From Candidatus Poribacteria bacterium (GTDB lineage Bacteria > Poribacteria > WGA-4E > PCPOR2b): DNA of 64,000 nucleotides. The stretch lies in the NCBI GenBank assembly GCA_022822005.1, contig JAJECO010000062.1, forward strand, positions 1-64,000, given 5' to 3'. Position numbers and translations under genes: made by a program. The notes under the pieces were generated by a model. The model was not told the origin of the DNA. It was given only the letters and a program-made list of their open reading frames with translations, and made no database searches. Positions 53,715 to 61,591 of the stretch are shown in pieces; position 1 is the stretch's first letter, and each line of letters starts with the position of its first letter.

Positions 53715-54632
53715 ATGAATAATGTGAAGAGCAGTTTATTATTTGCGATTGTGTTTGTCGGAAGTCTTTTGCTGATTCATCCAAACCAAATGGCAAGTGC
53801 CGAAAGTGGAAAAATTGTTTTTACATTGAGCCGGGAAGGAAATGAAGAGATTTACATTATTAATGATGATGGTAAAAACCTCCGGCGATTAACACGCCAT
53901 CCTGCAGTGGATAGATGGCCCGTTTGGTTGCCGGATGGAGGCCGTATAGCTTTCTGTTCAGATCGCGATGGTGCTTTTAGCATTTATACAATGGATCTCG
54001 CCGGGAAAAATATCAAACGCGTTGCAGTTGAAAATGGTAGACCAGCTATATCTCCCGATGGGCAGTGGATTGCTCAGACTCCCGCTGGATCTCTGTTACT
54101 CGTGGATATTGATGGACTAAAGCGAAAAGAAATTCGCTGGGGGCGTCCACACGGTGCCACTGGCATGGCAGCCTGGGCTCCTGACGGCAACAAGTTAGCC
54201 TTTACGATTAGGCTTCCTGGCGTGGGGAATGATATCTACGTCGTTGATATCACAGGGAATAACCTTCAACAGTTAACAGACCACCCTTGGCAAGATTTGT
54301 ATCCAGCTTGGTCTCCTGATGGACAGTGGATCGCCTTCTGGTCAAACCGAGATGGAGGTAATGCCGTTTATCTGATGGAGGCAGATGGCGCGAATCCTAA
54401 GCGACTTGCTAATGGAAGATCTCCCGAGTGGGCCCCCGATGGTCAACAAATCGCCTTTGTATCACGCCAAGAGGACATAGAAGGTATCTTTATTATGGAT
54501 ACGGACGGCGAAAATATCAGACCATTGGTTGAAGGTGGAGATCAGCCTTCTTGGTTCGGTGTAAAACTAGCAGTATCAGATGTAGAGAAGTGGATAACGC
54601 TTTGGGGACGGATGAAACGGGAGACAGATTGA
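53715..54632 (+). CDS. Exported TolB-like WD40/PD40 beta-propeller protein, copy 2
   Basis: 305 residues, closely similar to the gene 28 bp upstream over nearly the whole length (signal peptide FAIVFVGSLLLIHPNQMASAE against FAIVFVGNLLLIHPNQMANAE, and each propeller blade). It is a tandem duplicate. Copy 1 has a small insert (MRNIPGV region) missing here. Both are predicted periplasmic. Confidence 0.8.
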   Translation: MNNVKSSLLFAIVFVGSLLLIHPNQMASAESGKIVFTLSREGNEEIYIINDDGKNLRRLTRHPAVDRWPVWLPDGGRIAFCSDRDGAFSIYTMDLAGKNIKRVAVENGRPAISPDGQWIAQTPAGSLLLVDIDGLKRKEIRWGRPHGATGMAAWAPDGNKLAFTIRLPGVGNDIYVVDITGNNLQQLTDHPWQDLYPAWSPDGQWIAFWSNRDGGNAVYLMEADGANPKRLANGRSPEWAPDGQQIAFVSRQEDIEGIFIMDTDGENIRPLVEGGDQPSWFGVKLAVSDVEKWITLWGRMKRETD

Positions 54633-54750
54633 GTTTTGCACCGTAAAGCAAAATAGTTGGTAGGATGTGAAAATTATTAATGTCGTTGGTCGAAATTCAC
54701 ATCTGTATTTTGGAAAAATGACTGACGATATCTCATACAAGGAGCATAGC

Positions 54751-55689
54751 ATGAGCCACACAGAAAGAGTACCCCCCGATCAATATCGCACGATCGTCAC
54801 GCGACCCGATGACTTCGATGCGTTCTGGGACGGGCTACTGACACAGACAGTGGATATTCCACTGAACGCAACGGTGGAGCCGGTGCCGCTACACAGTACG
54901 CCAGAGATTGAAGTTTATGATGTGCACTACGATAGTCTCGACGGTGTGCGTATCGCTGGCTGGTATGCCGTGCCGCGTGAAAGGTCAGGGAAACTGCCTG
55001 CCATCGTACAGGTGCCGGGTTACCTTCAAGATCCGCCTATCCCGCGGTCATGGGCAGAGGACGGCTACGCTGCGTTCTCCGTCGCCCCGCGTGGCAAGAT
55101 CCGCAGTAATCAGCAGTTTAACCCCGGTTATCCGGGCCTGTTGACCCATAACATCGTTGATCGAAACACCTATACCTATCGTGGCTTTTATATTGATGCG
55201 GCCCGAGTGATCGATTTTTTGCTTTCGCGCGATGAGGTTGATGGAGAGCGAATCGGTGTGAATGGCAGTAGTCAGGGCGGTGGATTAGCAATTTCCACAG
55301 CAGCGTTGCGCCCTGAAGTCCGCGCCGCAGCGGCTGGTTGTCCGTATCTTTGTGGATATATGGATTCGATTGAGTTGACGCACACCTACCCATACCAAGA
55401 AATTAGTGACTATCTGCGGCTGTATCCTGAGCGGAGAGAGGCTGTCCGCGACACGCTGGCATACTTCGACGGTATCAATTTCGGGCCCCGAATTACCTGT
55501 CCAATTATGGTCTACATCGGTTTGCAGGACAACGTTTGTCCGCCGGAAACTGGCTATGCTGTCTTCAACACTATCGCCTCCGAGGATAAGCAGTTTTACC
55601 CCTACGACGGCCATGGTCACGATGCTGGCAGCATTCATCACGGACCAAAGCTAAAGGATTTCTTCAAAAACCATCTGCAAAATTATTGA
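54751..55689 (+). CDS. Acetyl xylan esterase/cephalosporin-C deacetylase-family hydrolase
   Basis: 312 residues, AXE1 family alpha/beta hydrolase. The nucleophile Ser is in GVNGSSQGGG (near 177), the Asp in GLQDNVCPP (near 262) and the His in DGHGHD (near 293). Members remove acetyl groups from xylan or oligosaccharides. The ATG at 54751 with AAGGAG 6 bp upstream is the real start; the longer frame from 54667 is rejected. First gene of a carbohydrate block with a dead paralogue, a GH127 and an MFS transporter. Confidence 0.87.
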   Translation: MSHTERVPPDQYRTIVTRPDDFDAFWDGLLTQTVDIPLNATVEPVPLHSTPEIEVYDVHYDSLDGVRIAGWYAVPRERSGKLPAIVQVPGYLQDPPIPRSWAEDGYAAFSVAPRGKIRSNQQFNPGYPGLLTHNIVDRNTYTYRGFYIDAARVIDFLLSRDEVDGERIGVNGSSQGGGLAISTAALRPEVRAAAAGCPYLCGYMDSIELTHTYPYQEISDYLRLYPERREAVRDTLAYFDGINFGPRITCPIMVYIGLQDNVCPPETGYAVFNTIASEDKQFYPYDGHGHDAGSIHHGPKLKDFFKNHLQNY

Positions 55690-55725
55690 TTCACCCCCGT
55701 CAGCCTCATTCCAAAGGAGTTAATT

Positions 55726-56595
55726 ATGTCTAATACATCTCGACCAGAAGATTTTGATGCGTACTGGCAGCAGGTCTGCGGTGAGTTGGAAGCCACACCT
55801 ATCGCTGCAGAAGAGGAGCATCTGCCGATCCGATCCACAGAGTACTGCGAATGCTACACAGTGCGTTTCACCGGCATCGGACCCTATCGCCTGTTCGGTT
55901 ACTTAAGCATTCCACACGGGGACGGACCGTTTCCGACCCTGCTGCTTGGTCCTGCCTATCGCAGCGTTGTAGATCCGCTGCCACAGGGAGATGCCAACGA
56001 AAAACGGGGACGCTTTCTCGTCTTTTCAACCGCCGGACGCGGACAACGCAATGCTGACAAACCGTATGCGGGCGTATTTCCCGGTATGATGACCGAGGGC
56101 ATTGACGCGCCTGAAACCTCTATCTTTCGCGGATTTGTTGCGGATTGGTTACGGGCTGTTGACTATCTGTTGGCGCGTCCAGAAGTAGATCGCTCCCGCA
56201 TTGCCGCGGTTAAGAAGGAAGGGATGCCGATATTGACAGCAGCGCTTCGACCCGAAGTGACCCACGTTGCCGCATCGCCCGGGGATTTTTACAATACGGG
56301 CGCCCATGTACCGGGGGAGGTTGAGGACTATCTTCGTTTATATCCAGAGAAGGAAGAACAGGTCAAACGGACACTCTCCTATTTCGACCCATTCTTCTTC
56401 GCCCCCAATGTACGTGCACGGACATTGCTCTGGGGAAATCCAGAGGCGGTTTCACCGTTGGCAGAGGCTATAGCCGGTGAGACTGATGTCCAAGCGACTG
56501 AGCATTCCTCGTATAAGGACGGACTTTTTCAGGAGCAGTGGATCTCTGACCAATTTGGCTTTGAGGACGCCATCATTCCCGCACACTGGCAGTAG
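55726..56595 (+). CDS. Catalytically dead paralogue of the acetyl esterase
   Basis: 289 residues, same fold and clearly homologous to the upstream esterase (RPEDFDAYW, RGFVADWLRAVDYLLARPEVD, VEDYLRLYPE). The GSSQGG nucleophile loop reads AVKKEGM, the DNVCPP acid loop reads PEAVSPL, and the GHGHD His loop reads SSYKDG, so all three triad positions are lost. The frame is intact and has a strong ribosome site (AAAGGAG), which argues against simple decay. A binding or regulatory role is possible. Confidence 0.8.
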   Translation: MSNTSRPEDFDAYWQQVCGELEATPIAAEEEHLPIRSTEYCECYTVRFTGIGPYRLFGYLSIPHGDGPFPTLLLGPAYRSVVDPLPQGDANEKRGRFLVFSTAGRGQRNADKPYAGVFPGMMTEGIDAPETSIFRGFVADWLRAVDYLLARPEVDRSRIAAVKKEGMPILTAALRPEVTHVAASPGDFYNTGAHVPGEVEDYLRLYPEKEEQVKRTLSYFDPFFFAPNVRARTLLWGNPEAVSPLAEAIAGETDVQATEHSSYKDGLFQEQWISDQFGFEDAIIPAHWQ

Positions 56596-56625
56596 TATAG
56601 GTGCACCACTCCAAGGAGACGTGTG

Positions 56626-58473
56626 ATGAAACGTCCAAAATGCAGTCGGATCCCTCAAACCGCATATACATTCAGGGGGCATCTCGCCGACTATCTCACA
56701 GGCGTTACGGAACAGTGGCTGAAGGCAGCGCCTTCGGCAAATCCGGCGATGTTGGAGATCTTCCGAGACCGAGATCGGCAGCCTCTCCGCGACCTGGTGC
56801 CTTGGGCTGGAGAGTTCGCTGGAAAATACCTGACCAGTGCTGTGCAGATCCTACGGCTCACTCAAGATGTGACCCTAAAAACCTTTATCCGAAACTTTGT
56901 GAATCAGCTTGTCCAACTGCAAGATACTGATGGCTATTTGGGACCTTGGCCCCAAGAGAGCCGTTTAACAGGTGAGGCACCCAACGTCGGGGGCAAAGGG
57001 GGAAACACTTGGGATGCTTGGGGGCATTACCATGCAATGTTGGGACTGATGCTCTGGCACGAGGAAAGCGGGGATAGAAAGGCACTCGGCAGTGCGGTTA
57101 AAATCGCAGACCTTATCTGCCAGAGGTTTTTGGGAAATACACACAACCGTTTGGTTGACACCGGCAGCACAGAGATGAACTTGGCAGTCATCCACACCCT
57201 CTGTCTCCTCTACCGGAAGACGAAAACTGAGCGGTATCTGGATATGGCACTTGAGATTGTTGATCAATTTGCCGCCGAGGGTCCCGACGGTCCTCTCGCT
57301 GGGGATTATCTTCGGAGTAGTCTTACTGGAAAGGAATTTTACGAGACACCGAAGCCCAGATGGGAGAGTCTGCATCCAATCATGGGCATGGCGGAACTCT
57401 ACTGGATTACTGGGGAAGATCGGTATCGAACCGCTTTCGAGCAGATCTGGTGGAGTATCGTCAAGTTAGATCGACACAACAATGGCGGTTTTTCCTCCGG
57501 AGAGAAGGCGCAGGGGAATCCGTATCATCAAGGGGCGATTGAAACCTGTTGTACTATCGCTTGGATTGCCGCCAGCGTAGAGATGCTCCGCCTGACGGCA
57601 AACTCTGTCGTCGCAGATGAGATCGAGTTATCTACCCTCAACTCGGTTACCGGGCTGCATTCCCACACCGGACGTTGGGTGACTTACAATACGCCGATGG
57701 ACGGGGTGCGCCGCGCAAGTGCTCATGATATTGTGTTCCAAGCACGGGAGGGCAGCCCTGAGTTGAACTGCTGCAGTGTCAACGGTCCGCGCGGATTGGG
57801 CATGGTCAGTGACTGGGCGTTGATGCGTTGCAGGGGCGGGCTGGTACTTAACTGGTACGGACCTTCCACCATGAAGGTTCGGTTGTCGTCGGGCATAACC
57901 GTTGAGTTGACGCAGAAGACAGAATATCCACGGACAGGGAAGATTACGCTCAACGTCTCACCCTCACGCTCCGCACAGCTTGCTTTGAAATTACGGATCC
58001 CCTACTGGTCTGCCAAAACGAGCGTCAAACTGAACGGCGAGCGTGTCAAATCGGTGTCGCCAGCGACGTATCTCGTGCTAGATAGGGAATGGAAGGTTGG
58101 GGATCAGGTCGAGCTTGAACTGGACATGTCACCCCACTACTGGGTCGGGGAGAAGGAGTACGAGGGGAAGGCTTCCATCTACCGCGGTCCTATTCTGATG
58201 ACCTATGATCGACAGCTCAACACGATGGATCCCGATGAGATCCCTGTCCTCAATGCTACAGCGATGAAAGGGCGATTGATAAGCAATAAAGATAGCTTAC
58301 CAACTGTTGTGCGTATGGAGTATACAGCTCCAGACGGGCGCAAGTTGCAGCTCTGTGATTTTGGCAGCGCAGGCGAAGGCGGGTCTCCATATCACTCGTG
58401 GCTGCGGGTAGAGCAGATTGAGAAAACCCATTTTGCGTTGGATAACCCGCTGCGTAGTGGGCGACCCGGATAG
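56626..58473 (+). CDS. GH127-like (DUF1680) beta-L-arabinofuranosidase-family protein
   Basis: 615 residues. An (alpha/alpha)6 barrel with the zinc and nucleophile cysteines of GH127: E306-x-C308 in IETCCTIAW and C382-C383 in NCCSVNGPRG, matching Glu338, Cys340, Cys417 and Cys418 of HypBA1. The known enzyme removes beta-L-arabinofuranose from plant-type glycans. No signal peptide is visible, so it probably acts on imported oligosaccharides. The ATG at 56626 has AAGGAG 7 bp upstream. Confidence 0.85.
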   Translation: MKRPKCSRIPQTAYTFRGHLADYLTGVTEQWLKAAPSANPAMLEIFRDRDRQPLRDLVPWAGEFAGKYLTSAVQILRLTQDVTLKTFIRNFVNQLVQLQDTDGYLGPWPQESRLTGEAPNVGGKGGNTWDAWGHYHAMLGLMLWHEESGDRKALGSAVKIADLICQRFLGNTHNRLVDTGSTEMNLAVIHTLCLLYRKTKTERYLDMALEIVDQFAAEGPDGPLAGDYLRSSLTGKEFYETPKPRWESLHPIMGMAELYWITGEDRYRTAFEQIWWSIVKLDRHNNGGFSSGEKAQGNPYHQGAIETCCTIAWIAASVEMLRLTANSVVADEIELSTLNSVTGLHSHTGRWVTYNTPMDGVRRASAHDIVFQAREGSPELNCCSVNGPRGLGMVSDWALMRCRGGLVLNWYGPSTMKVRLSSGITVELTQKTEYPRTGKITLNVSPSRSAQLALKLRIPYWSAKTSVKLNGERVKSVSPATYLVLDREWKVGDQVELELDMSPHYWVGEKEYEGKASIYRGPILMTYDRQLNTMDPDEIPVLNATAMKGRLISNKDSLPTVVRMEYTAPDGRKLQLCDFGSAGEGGSPYHSWLRVEQIEKTHFALDNPLRSGRPG

Positions 58474-58551
58474 CAACCAGACACTATCACAAAGCCGAAA
58501 GAAATCCCCACTATTTTTGGACGCACACCTTAAGTCAAAAAGGATGCAATC

Positions 58552-59799
58552 ATTTCATCTCCCAATTCTGAAAACATTCCGAACTCAAATCCAATAAAAC
58601 CGAAGAAATATTTAGGGTGGTGCAGCCTACTTCACATCATCAACGACGGTTACATTTCGAGCCTATCTATCCTGCTTCCGTTTATCGCAGCGGATCTGAA
58701 TCTCACCTATAGCCAGTCCGGTCTTCTTAAAACCGCAAGCCACGGGGCAATAAGCGCGACTCAAATACCAGCTGGGATTATGGCTGAACGACTCGGAGAC
58801 ATATTGATCTTGGGCATAGGAGCAACGTGGTTCAGCCTCAGTTACATCGCGTTAATTCTGGCTTTTAGTTACCCCTTAACATTGCTACTGATTCTCTCTG
58901 CTGGGGTAGGTGGGGGAGTCTACCATCCGGTGGGGACAGCTCTCGTCTCAAATGTTTATTCAAGCGACAAAGCGGGGCCTGCAATCAGCACGCTGAACTT
59001 TTTTGGCGATGTTGGAAAGGTGCTTTTCCCAGCTTTAGCGGGCATCTTGGTCATCAGGATTGGTTGGGGTAGCAGTTGCGCGGTGTTGGGAACTATTGGG
59101 CTGGGAGCGTCGATTTTATATCTCTTCTTCTTCCGTGGGGACATCGGTGCAAGAAGGAGGCAGAGTGTATCAGAAACAGAAGGACAAAACCCCATTCGCG
59201 CAAAGTGGACGACGTTTCAGGGGTGGGGCATAGCAAAACCGGTTCAGTTCACGGTCTATTCTATCCTCGGACTATTAGATAACGGTGTTCGAGCCGCCAT
59301 TACGACGTTTCTGGCATTTTTAATCAAAAGCCGTGTTACAGCAGGTGCCGTGGGCGGGTTGATGTCCCTGACGTTCCTCGGCGGTGCTTTGGGAAAACTA
59401 CTGTGTGGGATGCCAATACAGAGATTTGGCATCAGAAAAATCATTCTACTGACAGAGTTACTGATGGTGCTTGGTTGTTTCGTGCTACCTTCAATCCCAT
59501 CGGGATGGGTCCTGGTGTTGTTCCTACCACTATTTGGATTTATGTTAAATGGGACCTCTTCGGTAATCTATGTTGGAACGGCACCGACCCTCACGCCGGA
59601 ATTTCGTAGCCGCGGTTATGCGTTGCATTATACTTTGAGTTTCATTGCCTCTGCCGTTGCGCCATACTTTGCAGGTTTTGTCGGAGATACCTATGGTCTG
59701 AAAACTATCTTCTACGTCAACGGTGCGGTGATGCTATTTGCACTGCCATTGGTTATATTTTTGAAAGGCGGGTCACATTCCGGCAACGAGTCCCGCTAA
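58552..59799 (+). CDS. MFS transporter with non-canonical or displaced start
   Basis: About 415 residues. The open frame runs from the stop at 58531 and encodes a full MFS N-terminus (KYLGWCSLLHIINDGYISSLSILLP, then HGAISATQIPAGIMAERLGD), but no ATG, GTG or TTG occurs in frame before 58780. An AAAAAGG followed 8 bp later by ATT (58552) is the best candidate start. An ATG at 58544 has the same ribosome site but is out of frame and meets a stop at 58595. So the start is ATT or a one-base frameshift is present. It likely exports or imports small sugars in the carbohydrate block. Confidence 0.7.
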   Translation: MSSPNSENIPNSNPIKPKKYLGWCSLLHIINDGYISSLSILLPFIAADLNLTYSQSGLLKTASHGAISATQIPAGIMAERLGDILILGIGATWFSLSYIALILAFSYPLTLLLILSAGVGGGVYHPVGTALVSNVYSSDKAGPAISTLNFFGDVGKVLFPALAGILVIRIGWGSSCAVLGTIGLGASILYLFFFRGDIGARRRQSVSETEGQNPIRAKWTTFQGWGIAKPVQFTVYSILGLLDNGVRAAITTFLAFLIKSRVTAGAVGGLMSLTFLGGALGKLLCGMPIQRFGIRKIILLTELLMVLGCFVLPSIPSGWVLVLFLPLFGFMLNGTSSVIYVGTAPTLTPEFRSRGYALHYTLSFIASAVAPYFAGFVGDTYGLKTIFYVNGAVMLFALPLVIFLKGGSHSGNESR

Positions 59800-61193
59800 C
59801 GGAAGCACATTGAAAACAGATCTGCGTCCTTCATCGCAAAACGCAGACGAACTGAAGCTCCAGTTAGTTTGCTGACATCGCCGCCTCCCTCCCAACGAAC
59901 AATTCGCCCCAATTCATCCCCAATAATCTCCGAGCATTCGTCAAGCGTGTAGCCTGTGATAGGCACTCCATTCGGTTCCTGGATCTCGATTCGGATGCTT
60001 CCAGCAGCACTGGTTGAATAGTTAAGCTCCAACTCCTTCCCCGAAAACCTAAACGGCTTGGTTACCATCTCGCCGCCTGTATAGGGCGCATTCACCGAAG
60101 CAAAACCGTCAATTCGGAGTGTCATACGATCAAGGTGTGCGGTCTGCTGATCGTAATCCCGCTGGACATACAGGGATATCTCGCTCGGCCCGGTTTGCAC
60201 AACGCCAAGTGCGGGATAGTTCGTCCGCGATGTCCAGTTGCTGTAACCGATTCCCGGACGGACGAAACTCTCTTTGAAGGTGAAGTCGTAGTGCGTTGTG
60301 CCCGACCGCGTGGTCAACAGCACCCCATCCGAGATGTCTGCCCCACCATTACTGGTTGGATCCGGACAGACCGCCGCAGCCTGTGCTTCTGTCAATGCAG
60401 GTCTGTTGAAGTGGATACGACCGGGCAGTGAAATATAGATGTGGGGTGCACGAAAATAGGGGTGCGTCTGATTGGTATATAGATGCTGCGACGGGGTTGT
60501 ACTACCGGTATCGCTGAAGGCCATCGGGATCTGTTCTGACCAGTTGAGAAAATCTGTTGATGTGCCCCGTGCCGTTGATCGGATGCGGGCGTCGCCGACC
60601 ATGTGGCGTGCATAAAGAACATAGCACCCCTCAACTTCTGACCAGAACATTACGTTCTGAGAATCGAAGTTATTTTCTAACGCTACCGGGACAATGGGTT
60701 CGTCGCGTACGTTCGTCCAGTGGATGCCATCGGCGGAGGTATACCCTATTAGACTGCTGGGTTGCTGCTGATCGCGTGCGTTGGCTTTGTATCGCTCAGC
60801 TTCGGGGACGCCCGGTCGTGCGTCGACAAACGCGCAAAACTGACCGTTGTGCGGCAGGATCACGTTGTTTTTTGTAGAGCCATTGATCTCAACGAGACCG
60901 AGGTTCGGCTTTGTCCAGTGGATGCCATCTCTACTTTCTGCGTAGCAGGTCGGGTGTGGTCCTTGGCCCATGAGACTCCCGCGGTAGTACATGCGATATG
61001 TGTCGCCGTCCTTGAGGACAGTGGTATAAAAAGCCAGACGGTCTTCCCACGGTTGATCATACTGGATAGCAACGCCCCCTGGTTGGGGATGATGCAGCTT
61101 GAGACTTGTCCCATCGAGCTTGTCGATGAGATAGTAATCAACGAACAATTCGCGTTGTGAACCGATGTCACGGATTTCTGTGGTTTGAGGCAT
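59796..61193 (-). CDS. Five-bladed beta-propeller glycosidase-like protein
   Basis: 465 residues. The N-terminal about 300 residues show repeated Trp/Tyr-rich blades (GDTYRMYYRGSL, YAESRDGIHWTKPNLGL, GYTSADGIHWTNVRDEP) typical of the GH32/43/68-like propeller fold. The C-terminal 110 residues form a beta-sandwich. No secretion signal is visible. Proteins of this type are common in Planctomycetes and Poribacteria and mostly unassigned, so a glycosidase activity is only probable. It overlaps the MFS stop by 4 bp in a tail-to-tail arrangement. Confidence 0.65.
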   Translation of the reverse strand: MPQTTEIRDIGSQRELFVDYYLIDKLDGTSLKLHHPQPGGVAIQYDQPWEDRLAFYTTVLKDGDTYRMYYRGSLMGQGPHPTCYAESRDGIHWTKPNLGLVEINGSTKNNVILPHNGQFCAFVDARPGVPEAERYKANARDQQQPSSLIGYTSADGIHWTNVRDEPIVPVALENNFDSQNVMFWSEVEGCYVLYARHMVGDARIRSTARGTSTDFLNWSEQIPMAFSDTGSTTPSQHLYTNQTHPYFRAPHIYISLPGRIHFNRPALTEAQAAAVCPDPTSNGGADISDGVLLTTRSGTTHYDFTFKESFVRPGIGYSNWTSRTNYPALGVVQTGPSEISLYVQRDYDQQTAHLDRMTLRIDGFASVNAPYTGGEMVTKPFRFSGKELELNYSTSAAGSIRIEIQEPNGVPITGYTLDECSEIIGDELGRIVRWEGGGDVSKLTGASVRLRFAMKDADLFSMCFR

Positions 61194-61591
61194 TGGATCC
61201 GGCTCCTTTCATCTCAACTGGGGTATTCTTATCAATTAGAGAGAGGTTACTACAACCGATTCAAAAATACAAACAAAAATAGTAGAGGAAAGATCTGTTT
61301 GACGCCCAACCGAATATCTGCTAAACTTTTTGCCACCGGACACTTTTCTGGAGATCCTTCCGGCCCTCGAAAGTATCTGTTGCAATCCAGTGCACTGAAA
61401 CCTCATCAACTAAAATAAGCGTTCCCCACACAAAAACTTCACGAGTTAAGACAACCCCGATGAGATCAGTTGCGTTCAAAATATCGATTTGTCGGGAGAT
61501 TCAAGGCATCATTGAAATCGTTCCGATTCATCGGAATCCAATGCTATAGTGCGTTGGAAAGACCAATTTTCAATTTGAGGCACCTCTGGAA
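61194..61591. other. Gene-free interval upstream of the exported fusion gene
   Basis: No gene is supported. It contains a near-palindrome TTCCGATTCATCGGAA (61521-61536) and a TATAGT box (61545-61550) that could belong to a promoter with a poor -35 region. Confidence 0.45.

Noticed and set aside
61185-61418. 77-codon frame upstream of the exported fusion
   Set aside because: No ribosome site, no recognisable motif, and it overlaps the start of the minus-strand gene.
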